Source: Gigaspora rosea
Lineage: Eukaryota > Glomeromycota > Glomeromycetes > Diversisporales > Gigasporaceae
Length of the DNA: 64,000 bases
Direction: 5' to 3'
Assembly: GCA_003550325.1 (NCBI GenBank)
Contig: QKWP01000069.1
Location: 345,471 to 409,470, forward strand
The notes under the pieces were generated by a model that saw only the letters and a list, made by a program, of their open reading frames with translations, was not told the origin of the DNA and did not search any database. Both the position numbers and the translations under genes were made by a program. Positions 11,794 to 23,400 of the stretch are shown one piece after another (positions within the stretch are counted from its first letter, which is position 1; each line of letters starts with the position of its first letter).

Positions 11794-12513
11794 ATGAAAA
11801 TTTTAATTCAAATCATTGCACTTGCCGTCATAGCCCTTAGTTTTGCTTCTGCGGACCAAATATGGAAAAGAGATGGAGTTCAAAATCGAATTTCTTCGGA
11901 TAATGCATCTCAATCCTCTTCAGCAGCATCAAAATTAAATACAGATGCTACTATATATACTTGCCCGAGTGGTTCTTTCGAATGCAAAAGTTCAAATGGA
12001 TGCTGCTCTATAGGTTCTACTTGTTGCAATGATTCATACGGTGGATGTTGTCCGATTGGTTCATCTTGTTCAGCAGGCGGAATGTGTAGTTGTTATAGCT
12101 ACTTTTGTCCTAGTTCTTCTAGTTCTTCTAGTTCTTCTAGCTCTAGTAGTTCTAGTAGTTCTAGTAGTTCTAGTAGTTCTGGTAAATCTGGCACTACCAT
12201 TATATCTAATAGTTTTACCACTAGCATTTCTAAAATTCCTACCCCCAGTAGCGTTCCTAATTTTCCTACCCCTATATCTAGCCCTAGTAACCCTCCTAAT
12301 AGCCATCCTAATAGTTCATCTAATAGCTCATCCAAAAGTTCACCCAATAGTTCACCTAATAGTTCACCTAATAGTTCACCTAATAATTCACCTAATAATA
12401 TTCCTGTTGTTGCAAGTGGTGTTAATAGTTATTACAACTTTAATGTTTTTGAAAATAATTTAAATCCTGTTCTTTATATATTTAGTATATTATTTATATT
12501 TATATTCTTCTAA
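11794..12513 (+). CDS. Secreted Cys-rich, Ser-rich surface protein, probably GPI-anchored
   Basis: The 239-residue product begins with a clear signal peptide (basic MK, hydrophobic core, about residues 1-20, cleavage near SFASA). A Lys-Arg pair at 25-26 could be a Kex2 site. Residues 57-105 hold twelve cysteines in paired clusters (CC at 70-71, 77-78 and 85-86, the last in GGCCPIGSSC), somewhat like granulin or small fungal Cys-knot domains. A run of 23 serines (107-129) is followed by Ser/Thr/Pro/Asn-rich sequence with repeated SPNS units, typical of an O-glycosylated stalk. The C-terminal 14 residues are hydrophobic, as in GPI-attachment signals. It likely sits in the cell wall or at the outer membrane surface. 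No enzyme motif is visible. A candidate for wall structure or host contact, but that role is inference. Confidence 0.8.
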   Translation: MKILIQIIALAVIALSFASADQIWKRDGVQNRISSDNASQSSSAASKLNTDATIYTCPSGSFECKSSNGCCSIGSTCCNDSYGGCCPIGSSCSAGGMCSCYSYFCPSSSSSSSSSSSSSSSSSSSSSSSGKSGTTIISNSFTTSISKIPTPSSVPNFPTPISSPSNPPNSHPNSSSNSSSKSSPNSSPNSSPNSSPNNSPNNIPVVASGVNSYYNFNVFENNLNPVLYIFSILFIFIFF

Positions 12514-12637
12514 TGATATTAGAATATCATGTTTTGATTTATATCTTTACATATATATTTAGTATATTGTTTATATTTACCGGTATATTCTTCTAATGAT
12601 ATTAGAATATCATGTTTTGATTTATGTCTTTACATAT
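12475..12637. repeat. Tandem duplication spanning the stop codon and 3' end of the surface-protein gene
   Basis: The sequence tatatatttagtatattatt...tctttacata (about 12475-12553) is repeated almost exactly at 12554-12637, with a short cggtat insertion. The first copy encodes the last hydrophobic residues and the stop; the second is entirely non-coding. Confidence 0.75.
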
Positions 12638-13130
12638 AAATCACAATAGAGATAAATAAAGATTTTAGGTACTAATATTTACTATAATTTTGAAAAGAGT
12701 GGCTTTTTTTTTAATTGTGAATTTGAAGTACTATACATAATCATGACTCAAATTCGACTCAATTAATGTGAAACTAGCGTGACATTGGATGGAAAATTCT
12801 TTATTACATAATTAAAGACAGGTAATAATTATGGTTTATATTTATTTAAAATCTAGATTTTTAACTATTCGTACTTTAAATCATCAAAGTCAGTTCAGGA
12901 ATATGTCAACTAAGTTTATTTTTAAAAATCCGTTGTTTTAATTAAATAAGTCAAGTTTTATTAGCCAATGTTAAATATTATAATGATGAATTACTAGTTA
13001 ATAACTGTAATATATTATTTTTATATACTGTAATATAATATATTATTTTGTTATAATATTTTATATATTTTATCATATCATATTAGTTTACATAATACAT
13101 CTATATTATATAATTTGTTAATTTTATATA

Positions 13131-13323
13131 CAGCAACACCCTCTAGGTGCATCCTCTAAGTGCACGTCCTATAAAAAACCTCTCTAAATGCACGCCTTCT
13201 CTTGGGCACAACTAATATTACACCTATAGATTTATACCCCTCTAAATGCAATATCTCTCTAAGTGCACGTTTGGCAAAATTTTTACATATGGTCCCGTCG
13301 CATTGCATTTAGAGAGGTCTGAC
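13131..13323. mobile_element. pogo-like MITE (~193 bp)
   Basis: TA-flanked ends: cagcaacaccctctaggtgc on the left, and on the right the complement of gtcagacctctctaaatgc. The interior repeats ctctaa(g/a)tgca several times. The ends resemble those of the two 1.2-kb elements at 35168 and 38920 (cagtcagacctc). Non-coding. Confidence 0.5.
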
Positions 13324-13744
13324 TATATATGTTAAGGCCACGCAAAGTAAAATTTTTGTTTAGCATTACCCACCGACCCAAATTTTTCAAAAACCCTCTT
13401 TTTTTTTTTTTTGCCCAATTCTTTTAAAACAATCATAATAACGTTTATTTTAATGATATTTAAATATTGATTATCATCAATTAGTTGCCATTAAAATTGA
13501 AAAATGTTTTAAGGGATACCGGAACATTTCGGGATTGTTTATAGGTCAGTGGGAGTATGATAATCTGATGAATTGGATAGCTAAAAATAAAAACTCGCTC
13601 TCAGAGCCCCGGGAATGGGGTTTCTGATTTTTTTGACTCTTAGGCCCAAGTATCCTGAAGTGAGATTTCAAATTTATTCCGGGTATTGGCCTGGGTTTAA
13701 AATTTAAATAAAGTCTCAAATAAACCCAGCTTGGAACCCGAATT

Positions 13745-13860
13745 GATTCAAATGAACCAAGTTTGGTTCAAATGAACCGATTAAGTTCAAATGAACCCAA
13801 CTTGGTTCAAATGAGCCCGGATGACCCTGAATTTGGTTCACTTGAACACAAATTAATTAT
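13745..13860. repeat. Tandem ttggttcaaatgaacc repeats
   Basis: Five or six units of the palindromic motif ggttcaaatgaacc occur at 20-30 bp intervals. They are followed by long T-rich low-complexity sequence (13860-14020). No gene is seen. Confidence 0.6.
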
Positions 13861-14166
13861 TTATTTTTTTATATTTTGTTTTTTTATTTTTTAATTTTTA
13901 TTTATAAGTTATATTTGTTTATTTTTTTTATATTTTTTTTTTTTTAATTTTTTTTTATTTTTTAATTTTTATTTATAAGTTATATTTATTTTTTTTATTT
14001 ATCAAAATATTCGTATTCAAGTCATCCATTCTCATTTTAGCAAAATCCTGCAATATATAAACTTGCTTTGTGCAAGCTTAGGCATTTTTAGTTGATTTTT
14101 AATTAACGTCATCCCCCCTCGCTTAATTGCCACCAAAAATTAAACAAGCCACACAGTATAAGATAA

Positions 14167-14734
14167 GGGGTGACAATCATTTCACCAACAATTACTTCAT
14201 AGACACGCCATTTAACCGCAAATTATTCACTGACAAGTTCATTTTACTGACAATTTATTTCACCAAAGCTCATTTCACTGACAAAGTAATTCTGGTCATT
14301 GTTGTTAGGGTCAGGGTAGAATTAGGGTTAAAGTTATACATTTTGGCAAAATCCCAAATTACTATAGTTTGGGATTTGTCCACGCCAAAATCCCAAATAC
14401 ATCACAAATTAATTTCTCAAAAACTTTATTAATAATCTTTGTTTAAACAAATAGTTGATATTCTTATTGTTATAGATAATATATTTGCAAAATTTTAAGA
14501 CTACTTTTTTGATTTAATCTTTTACAAATAGCAATTGTTTTTTTTTTGAATTTGGGATTTGTCCATGTTTTGCCAGCAAGTATAGTTAAAGTTAGTGTGC
14601 TTTATAGAAAAAACTTGTCAGTGAAATGAACTTCGGTGAAATGAACTGTCTGTAAAATAAACTTGTCAATGAATAATTTGCCAGTGAAATTGGGTGTCGA
14701 TGAAGTGATTATCAGTGAAATAATACAAACCCCC
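14167..14734. mobile_element. MITE family M1, copy 2, split by a nested element
   Basis: The outer parts match 2085-2400 (tttcaccaacaa, acaagttcattttactgac and tggtcattgttgttagggtc on the left; ttgtcagtgaaatgaacttcgg on the right). The ends are gggg...cccc. Between about 14338 and 14581 an unrelated 244-bp piece interrupts it. That piece has its own inverted ends (tggcaaaatcccaaatt and atttgggatttgtcc...tttgcca). Confidence 0.7.
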
Positions 14735-15109
14735 AGTTAATCATGTGATTAATGTTGACCAATGAGATTTGATTAAATTTTCTTGGGATGTGTTTGCTTA
14801 ATCCCCCCTCCTCCCTCTTCATGCCTGAGCCTGAGTATTGATGTTAACCTAATAATCAACTAAAAACTGCCTTATTTAGTACCACACACATTACCTGCTG
14901 ACTTATTTTTTCAATTTTTTTAATTTTTTTTTAGATCCCAATTGTGCCAATTGTTCGATTTTTGACATTTATTTTTTTTCGCTATTCTCATACAGTGGCA
15001 CCCGATGGTGACCTTAATGTCCCATAATTGTCTGATAGGACTGACTGAGAAAATATGACAGCTGGCACAATTTTTTGATTCATTGTTGTACAAAATGATA
15101 AATTAACAA

Positions 15110-15343
15110 GGCCATGCAAAGTTAATTTTTCGTTTTGCATAACCCGCCGACCAATTTTCCAAAAAAATTTTTTAAAAAATTACTATTGTGCCAATTATTT
15201 CGTTTTTGCCATTTAATTTTTTTCTCCGGTGTCACCCGATGATGACCTTAATTTTCCGGAATTACCCAATAGGTCCGATAAAAAAAAAAAACAAAATTTC
15301 CTGATTCCATGTTGCAAACCGAAAAATTAACTTTGCATGACCT
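15110..15343. mobile_element. M4-type MITE, long form
   Basis: Inverted ends ggccatgcaaagttaattttt and aaaaattaactttgcatgacc enclose a non-coding interior with gtgtcacccgatgatgacc. A close homologue is at 62257-62474. Each is followed within about 25 bp by a short-form element. Confidence 0.65.
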
Positions 15344-15356
15344 TAGATTGAATATT

Positions 15357-15470
15357 AGGCCACGCAAAGTTAATTTTTTTTTTTTTTAAAAAAAAAAAAA
15401 AATCCGACCCGCCGACCGGAATTTTGAAACACCAGGTTATGTAAAACGAAAAAATAACTTTGCATGGCCT
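15357..15470. mobile_element. M4-type MITE, short form
   Basis: A 114-bp hairpin-forming element with TA at both flanks, inverted ends ggccacgcaaagttaattt and aaataactttgcatggcc, a central T-run/A-run, and ccgacccgccgaccgg. Its homologue is at 62498-62614. Confidence 0.65.
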
Positions 15471-15619
15471 ACCCTTTGAAGTGAAAATTATTTTATTAAT
15501 TTACAGTAAATTAAAAAAATAAATAAATAAATACTGTAAATAAAAAAATTTGACCGACCGACCCATATTTTCAGATCCCATGTAATGCTAAACGAAAAAT
15601 CAACTTTGCGTGGCCTAAC

Positions 15620-17220
15620 CATGCCTTCACATTGTTTTCCGCGCCAATCCGATCCGCTTTTCTTATAGGGGGGATATGCTTCAGGAAATATTCTGTTTAA
15701 CATAATCCCCATTTTTTAAAATTTTAGGTGAAAAAAAACACATCATATTAGCCAATCATATTGCAATATTGGCTTTTTATAAAATTAAATTTTTTGTAAC
15801 CAATAGAGTTACCGTACTTTTTATTAATTTGTGTATCTTTATACCCTTCTCCCTTTTTACGAGCTATTTTATTTTATGTTAAACAGAAATTAAATTGGAG
15901 TGGCCTAAGCAGTTGAGTTTGTATGGCTTAGCGCTGGCCTGTGGCTTCTCACCTTCATTATGCAATCATAAACATGTGATATTAATCCTGTTGTGGCTGA
16001 GAAATTTTGGCATTTCCATGGGCTGATTTATATTCTCATTGTCGCCTCCATTAAGTTAGTGATCGCCGTTTGTGGAAAGTAATTAAATCATACTCACCTC
16101 CTTGATCTACAGAATTGCCCTTTTCCTTTAGGCATACTTGATGATCTACACTATTTGATAGGATGACTAAGTCCCGATACTTACTGATTTGTTACTGTAT
16201 TTAATCATTTGGTTTACCTTTACTTCATTTACAGTCAACATCGTGGCAAGTGACAATTAACTAATAACATATTGCACCTGCAACTAACCAAATGTTAATT
16301 CTAACTCTTCGTGATATCGGCAAAATAAATGATTGTTGGTGTTGTGAGCAGTACTGCCGAAAAATATCACAGAAAATCAAATTTCATTCGACATAGCTAA
16401 CGTTATCCATGTGTTTTATACAGCAGTACATGGAGTGATATTAACCGATAAAAAAATTTCAACAATGGAATATGCATAGAATAAAAAACCAAGTAAAAAC
16501 ATTAACTATAAAGATTAGATATGACGAAGCCAGGTTCGCAAGAGCTTGAACAAAAAATTCATATGATCCACCCAACCCACTGCAAGTGATTTTATCATTT
16601 CCTCACTTGCATTTCTTCACTTACAGTTGACTTGCTTTGACAGGTTATGAATAACTTCACTAGCTACAATAATCCTATGGCAACACCCAGTGTAATTACT
16701 TGCTTTAGCAGGCAGCAAATAACCCTACTGGCCACAATAGCTTTTCGCGGGAGTTCTGATCATCAATTATTTCTCTCACAACTTTTAATAACAATTACCT
16801 CTAGTCTAATTTATTTGAGGTCCAAATAAATGCAATGTGTATCATGTAATGTGAATGCTTTCATTTCTGCAAATGTTATCATATATTCGAGTTTTTTTAT
16901 ATCTTTACAATCCAATTTGTAATATGTAATTTACACAATTTAAGGACACATGGAGGGATTTTACCACTGCTATCTATAAATTAAAAAAAAATCTTTCAAA
17001 TAATTATTTAGAAAGTGCATTTGATAAATATAATGTTTTTAATATCAAATAAAACACGTACAACAGAATTATTAATCTTATTTTAATAATATGAACACAT
17101 AATATAATAAGCTTTTTCAGGGCTTTTAGGTATCATATAATTATAGTATATAAAAGTGCAAATCTCAACATGGATTAATGTCAATAGTAATATTTTGAAC
17201 ATACAACAATAAATTATATG
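15620..17220. other. No gene seen
   Basis: Mixed sequence without a convincing reading frame or a clear repeat boundary. It includes a short inverted repeat, atattagccaatcatattgcaatattggct, at about 15747. Confidence 0.5.
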
Positions 17221-17222
17221 AA

Positions 17223-17365
17223 CAAAGGAATTGTCATCGCGCTTTCAATTATATTTTATGTACAGTTAACCGTCTATGGAAAATCTATCATGATGATAGA
17301 TTTTCCGTAGAAGACTAATTGTACACAAAATATAATTGAAATTCCGATGATAGGTTTTCCTTTGA
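17223..17365. mobile_element. Fold-back element (~143 bp)
   Basis: A near-perfect palindrome: caaaggaa...ttcaattatattttatgtaca...tggaaaatctatcat is mirrored by atgatagattttcc...tgtacacaaaatataattga...ttcctttg. Loop close to zero. Non-coding. Confidence 0.7.
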
Positions 17366-17590
17366 TAGCACTCTTATAATGGCTATTATTTTTTATTATT
17401 TTGCAACTTCAGTACTATTGGATAGGTTATTTGATTAATTTTAAATGGATTGTATTTATGTTTATATTATAAACATTGCCTATTGTAACGGTTGAATTGC
17501 TCCAACCGATTACTGGTATTTAAAATATTTGATGATTTGGGTTGATGATCAAATGTAATCACGATTTGTATAAAGTTTGAACGCAAGAAG

Positions 17591-17708
17591 CTACAGACAG
17601 TTCTTAGGGACAGTTCAGTGGCCAGAATTAGTATTAGGGGTTAGGGTTAGGGTAGATGGATTTAGTTAATGTCAGTCAGCATGCACTGTCCGTAAGAACT
17701 GTCCGTAG
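17591..17708. mobile_element. Small TIR element with telomere-like core
   Basis: Inverted ends of 24 bp (ctacagacagttcttaggga and its near-complement at the right) enclose about 70 bp that include ggggttagggttagggtag (17637-17655). Target duplication not clear. Confidence 0.65.
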
Positions 17709-17980
17709 ACTCGGCCAGTTTGAACAGGGTCAGAATCACGTGATTAATTTAAACGAATTAACAAAACTCGTCACACAAAATTCGAATTATAATAATCCAA
17801 TACGAAGTTACAAGTCAATTCAGTCCATCGAATTGAGTCTCGGAAAGTTTATTAAAGTTAAAGTCGAATTCAAAAGATGAGTGTTTTACTTTTATTATTA
17901 TCTTGCATTTTAAATTGAACGTGGAACTTTAATTTAACTTTATTGGAATTCGAAGGTCTTATGTACATGTTATTTTCCCA

Positions 17981-18136
17981 GAGCGTTTACGCTCTATTTT
18001 GAGCGAATTCGCTTTAATTTAAGTGTATACGTTCATTTCTACGCGTATACGCTTTAATTTGAGTGTGTACGCTCACGGCGCAAAATTAACAAGCCCGTGT
18101 AATCGCGTATACGCGATATTTTGAGCGTATACGCTC
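17981..18136. repeat. Array of 14-bp palindromes on an exact 20-bp period
   Basis: Palindromic cores start at 17981, 18001, 18021, 18041 and 18061, then at 18103 and 18123. They read gagcgtttacgctc, gagcgaattcgctt, aagtgtatacgttc, acgcgtatacgctt, gagtgtgtacgctc, tcgcgtatacgcga and gagcgtatacgctc. The 6-bp linkers are mostly tttaattt-like. Two units change both halves in step, so dyad symmetry is kept although sequence is not. Could bind a dimeric protein; function unknown. Confidence 0.75.
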
Positions 18137-18139
18137 TTG

Positions 18140-19540
18140 TATGGGTTAAGCCACCAAGCCCCATTACGTTTTATGATTTAAAAATATTTACAACAAAAAA
18201 ACTTAAATAAAATAATTCATTACACTATCATATATCAATAAATTACATATTTTTTAATTAATTCATTACACTATCATATATCAATAAATTACATATTTTT
18301 TAATTAATTAATCAAATAAATATGAAACAAAATTTCTTTTAATCTACGTATTCAAATAAACTATTCAAATTCTTATATATTTATTATAAAATTTTTTTAT
18401 TTTCCGTTTATTAAGCAAAATACTTAAGAATTCTTTTTATTTGTTAGAGTACTAATGCTATTATATTCGTGTTATAGCATGTGTATAAAAGAAATTTTGT
18501 CAATTTAAGTATTTAAACTACCTCATTTTATGAATATTTCTACTTATAATTTATTTTAAATTATGATAAATAAAAGCAAGAATAAAATATGATATTAGAC
18601 ATGTAGTCAAAGCAGAACTATTCAAGGATGAAAAAAAATAGGGTTATAGATTGAAGATATGAAAGAATTTTAAAATTTATACTTATAAACATAATATCAT
18701 TCGGTAGAATTTAATAGGAATTGATACAAATTATGCAACGGGAATGCCAGTGGACCCAAGTTTGCTTGTAATTGAATATCGTTGTTTTTGTTTGTTTATT
18801 CTGTGTATGTGAGTCTTTAATAATTGTTTCTATAATCTATTCTCATTATGTTGATTCAAAATTGTTGCGCATTTGCATTATTGGCATTTTCACTGCAGAG
18901 ACTGCTGTTCTCAGACGCTTTCAATTGTATTTCTAAGCCTATTGTTGGAATTGTGTTCTTGACTACTCAATGCTTTGGCTGTTTCTATTGATTTTTCGGA
19001 TACCACTATCACTGTTTGTTCTTGGAGTTGCCTCGTATTTTGTTCTCATCTTGCGAATTTCGTTCTTGCATTTGGTGGGTCTATCTGGCTGTGGCGACCA
19101 GACTTTATAATCAATCCGACAATGAAATATTATTACGTAGCAATTTATTTAACTATTCCAAAATTAGCAGCTGATTAAATTATAAGCATGTGCATCCTCA
19201 TCCGCCACCAGCTTGATTTAGTTAAATCGACCATAAAATACTGGTTTAAGCTGGTGGTCTTGTCTGCACGGCCTAGCCGAGTTGATTATAACATAACCCT
19301 GTTTGACCTTCTGTCACAAAATTATTACCGGGTCATAACCTAGGTTATTTCAACAAACTGATTGACCCCGCTTGACTCGGATTGCTTTTTAAGAAAATAA
19401 GGTTGTTTCAGGCTTGATGTTTGTGTAACTAGTATCTAGTGATACAACATTTCTAACCATCCTTATTTTGTCGAAAGCGATTTTAAAGCTGTTCACTGTT
19501 CAACTCCTGAACATAATAATTTCCTTTTAAAAAAAAAAAA
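18140..19540. other. No gene seen
   Basis: AT-rich sequence with a direct duplication of aattcattacactatcatatatcaataaattacatatttttt (about 18210-18302). Near 19208-19258, ccaccagctt and aagctggtgg form a short inverted repeat. The last 100 bp form the upstream region of the gene at 19542. Confidence 0.5.
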
Positions 19541-19541
19541 A

Positions 19542-20432
19542 ATGAATAATGAAGATGAACAGCCACCATATAAAAAATGGTTCAAACTCCTTTTCAATGC
19601 ATTTCATAATGATGAAACAGCAATTGAATTTCTGAACGATAGTCCGCCAGTTAATTTTATAAAAATTATTAATACAAAGGAAGAACAACTTATCAAAATT
19701 TTATCATTTTTATCAAATATCACGAATGTTGTTGTATGGTATTGGAACAAAAAAGATGAACCTAAAATAATTAATCGAGCAATTGAATATATTGCTTGTA
19801 ATTTTAAACTCGACCAAAATATTGTCTCTACAGATCTAAATGAAAGAAATAGGCTTGAGAATGTAAAAAAAAAAGATAAGGAATGGAAAATGCAGAAAGA
19901 ATTAGTTGAAAAGCTTAATAAAGATGACACGATTTTTCCCGGATTTCGTTACCTTTTCAAATACAATTGGGTCCCTGCTGATAATATTGGTGCGAATGAT
20001 CTGATCCTTACCAATGGTAAAGGAATATTTGCTATTGTGGAAACAAAAAGAGCGAAAAAAACTGGCCGTTTTTTCGATAAAATGAAAAAAAAATTTGTTA
20101 ATACAGAACCTAAAATTGACAAACATAAGAAAAGTTATGCTATTTACCAAGCTGGGGTTTATAAACAAAAATTTATTGAGCAATACAAAGGAACTTATAA
20201 AGATAAAGATGATCCATCGTTTGACATCATTGCAGTTATTGGAATAGGAATCGGTGAGAATAACGAAAGATGGAGTTTTAAACCTTTTGATAATCAAGTT
20301 TGTGAAACTCTTGATAGGATACATAATAAACATGTTTCCGTAAAATCACCAACATATAAATGGTCAGTCAACATGTCAGAGTCAAGCTTAAGTAGTGTTA
20401 GTAGTGTAAATACTAATGATGGTTTATCCTAA
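19542..20432 (+). CDS. Hypothetical protein with possible PD-(D/E)XK nuclease fold
   Basis: This single-exon frame encodes 296 residues; the start is the first ATG, just after an A-run. Residues 1-145 are helical and charged without a recognised motif. Residues 149-171 read as Asp153 in GANDLIL, then a hydrophobic strand and Glu167-x-Lys169 in IVETKRA, i.e. D-x13-E-x-K. This is followed about 34 residues later by YAIYQAGVY, which supplies the Gln and Tyr seen after the core in many RecB-like nucleases. These are the signature positions of the PD-(D/E)XK fold, which cuts or binds DNA. The C-terminus is Ser-rich and probably disordered. No signal peptide. A non-catalytic protein with the same fold remains possible. 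Whether it is a host repair protein, an effector or a mobile-element relic cannot be told from the neighbourhood. Confidence 0.6.
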   Translation: MNNEDEQPPYKKWFKLLFNAFHNDETAIEFLNDSPPVNFIKIINTKEEQLIKILSFLSNITNVVVWYWNKKDEPKIINRAIEYIACNFKLDQNIVSTDLNERNRLENVKKKDKEWKMQKELVEKLNKDDTIFPGFRYLFKYNWVPADNIGANDLILTNGKGIFAIVETKRAKKTGRFFDKMKKKFVNTEPKIDKHKKSYAIYQAGVYKQKFIEQYKGTYKDKDDPSFDIIAVIGIGIGENNERWSFKPFDNQVCETLDRIHNKHVSVKSPTYKWSVNMSESSLSSVSSVNTNDGLS

Positions 20433-23400
20433 GAGATTAAGGTTTTATGTGCAGTTGAAAATTTTGTTACAAACTTTGATGATTATTTGTTATATTCTAG
20501 TCAATTCAATATACGATGTTTAAAAAGATTTTTATATTTTGTAATTGACTACTATATCTGATATATATCATAGCAAAAATTATGATATGTAAATATATTG
20601 TACTATTGTACTACTCCAAAAAATGATGTTTGTTGACAGAATGAAAGTTTAAATTTCATAAACTCTAGTAACGCATGCTAATTGTTAAATTTAATAAGGT
20701 ATTTAGTATTATAATCTAGACTGGACTTGTTAAGATGTATGCTGTGCACAAAGTTCGATAAGATGATGAGTGTTGGTTCATATAAATGTTTAAAGAAGGG
20801 GGTTACGTTCTTAACAGTTTCTATCGCCTAAATCAAAAGTTGCGCTATATATAAAAACAGGGATTTATATTTGTTATCACTACTATTACAACTTTATTCA
20901 GATTTTATATTAGCCTAGATTTATTATCATAGGATAGTAATTTAATAACCGATAATGCATGGATATAAATTATTAAAGTCAGAAACGATTATCCAAGTCT
21001 TTAGTTACGATCTTTCATTACGGTCTTTAACTATTCATCGCCCATTATAAAAATCCGATAAATTAAAATGTAAAAAAAAAAAAAAAAAAAACATAATAAA
21101 CAAGAAATATATTCGTAAATTGAAAAAAAAAAACAATAAAAGGTCAAAAAGAAGCCTTTTTATCACCTCAATGGTAACTTAAATTTGAATCTAAACGCAT
21201 AGAAATTGTAATAAAATTGGATTGGAGCTTTAATTATACGTATAATAATATAACATATACAAAGCAAAAAAAAATACCTTTAAGTATTTTCAGAATTTGG
21301 TTCTTATTAATATTACGTGACTGAAAATTTCTATTTTTTTGTCTCATGAATCTCCTGAAAAATATAATATGCTGTATATATATACTAGTCAAGATAAGAT
21401 ACGATAAAATTTGAGTATGATGCAGGACATCTCGTCATATCAAAAAATAATTGGCTATACTAAAAACTTTAATAACTTTTTAACTAATAATATTTTTTAA
21501 AAACATCTTTCCGTAATAAAATTGAGGAATATAGATATAAAGAGTTTTTTTTTTAAAAAAAAACCTTTATTAAAAGTTATTTTAGTTTAAAACTCTTTAA
21601 TTTTATATTATATTTAAAAAATTAGCACTCCATTTTACTAAAATTCAGCACTTATATATATATTTTAAACTAAATTATATATATATATATTATTTATTTT
21701 TTTTTTAATTTATTTTTTTTATCCACATTTTCTTTAAAATTTAAGCACTATTAAATCATTGCGTAAATTTAAAATTCAGCACTATTATATATAATTTTAA
21801 AATTCAGCGTTACTATATATATATTTCAGCGCATTGATGTGACTAGATGTCCTGCACAATGCTAAAAGCCAAAAACTAAGTTGTGAATTTGTATATTATG
21901 TTAACAAGATAAGTCGTCACAATAATGCAGTGAGCCTTGTGAATTAGATAAGTTAAAGTGAATTTCGAATAGGGAAAAAATGCAACAAATTTTATTTGTT
22001 TAATATGCTGGACTGTGTGAAGATACAGTACTTGAATAGATTAAAAATAAAGGCATTGTAATCAATTATCTTAGCATAGGAAGTATATAATGAATACTCT
22101 ATCATATAAAGCGCATTGAAGAGCAATAATCCGTAATTAACTATGTATAAAATCAACTGTAATGCCACTATAAAGGTACGGATATTAATAAAAAATTATG
22201 CCACAATTTTTTTTTAAATTAACGATGAATACATTAAATCACAAGGTAATTAAAGAACAAGGTCATACCGTACGAGACAACAAGAAATATCCATTTTTTA
22301 TATATCAAATATTAAAATACTCATCTCTTTATATGTAGGGTAGGTGTCTGCAAAATTTATATAATATTTTACAAAATTTTTTTCTAAAATTTTAGCTAAT
22401 ATTTTAATATAGTATTATTTTAGATTTTATGTTTTTTTTAATGGGTATCCGTTAGCAATACTATATTTAGTACAAAAAGCTTAATTTAGTACAACTAAAC
22501 TAGTCACATCGAGCGTGCTGTTTGAGAACAACCTAAATTGAGTTAATAAGTTTCTATTTCGTATCAGGAACGTAGTTTTATATGTCTACTTGAATATATA
22601 GTACTTGGTGAAGATTTTCTCAGCGGTCCAATCTCTAACGAAATGGTTCACAGTCACCAAAAATCGAAATTGCACATAATCTTTCATGCTTCCTGAAACA
22701 AATGTGTAATATACAGTTCAATACAATATGCAGGATCTTAATCAAGAACTTCATTTTAAATTGAATAGTACTAGACATTTACAAAATACGCGATTTCATT
22801 GGAACTTTATTTAGTAGGGTTTTATTTGCTATGGATTCTGTATTCTGTGTTAAACAGTAATTTATTCTGTGGGCATAATGGTAAAAGTTTCTGTGCCTAA
22901 TGCTATAGTCTAGTCTAGTTTTCAATTATCAATAAGTAGGTCAAGCTTTCGTAAAATTATTTCTCACCTATATATATCTTTTGAACTTTACTGTCATCAC
23001 AAAGTACTTTTTTTTATAAAATTTATGTACATCTATAAATTTATATAAATATTATATGGAATTTTTATACAAACTTATAACTCAAAGTAGACTTTATATA
23101 GTTAAATTTTTATATTTAATCTGATTTAATTTAATACTTCTACTGTGTTATTTAATAATAAGGTTCAAAGCCTTAAAAATCAATGTTTAAGACTTTTAGT
23201 AATCTTAAGTAAAATTTTTTATTCACTGCTTGTACGTAGCTGGATTATGCTATAATTTATGACGATCAAAATCCAGATTGGAATTATTGGAGCTGGGCCG
23301 GCATTAAGCAATACAAGAAAACTGCAAAATTTTAAGCTTAATGAATGCGATGTGACTTCTTCAGTATAATTTTGGATTTTGTGCACAAATAAATGCATGC

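Larger units (their letters stand above)
13336..15615. mobile_element. Possible composite element M4 bounded by ggccacgcaaagt ends
   Basis: The left end (ggccacgcaaagtaaaatttt...tttagcattac) and the complement of the right end (ggccacgcaaagttgatttttcgtttagcattac) share the variant tttagcattac. Nearby relatives have tttgcataac instead. The two may therefore be the ends of one 2.3-kb element into which other MITEs jumped. Alternatively they are two separate solo fragments. No gene is inside. Confidence 0.3.

Noticed and set aside
12029..12463. A 144-residue leucine/valine-rich frame and two minus-strand frames across the same DNA
   Set aside because: They are shifted readings of the Ser-rich repeat of the surface-protein gene; the composition is explained by the repeat.
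14127..14432. 101-residue plus-strand frame
   Set aside because: It lies across MITE M1 copy 2 and its nested element and has no codon or motif support.
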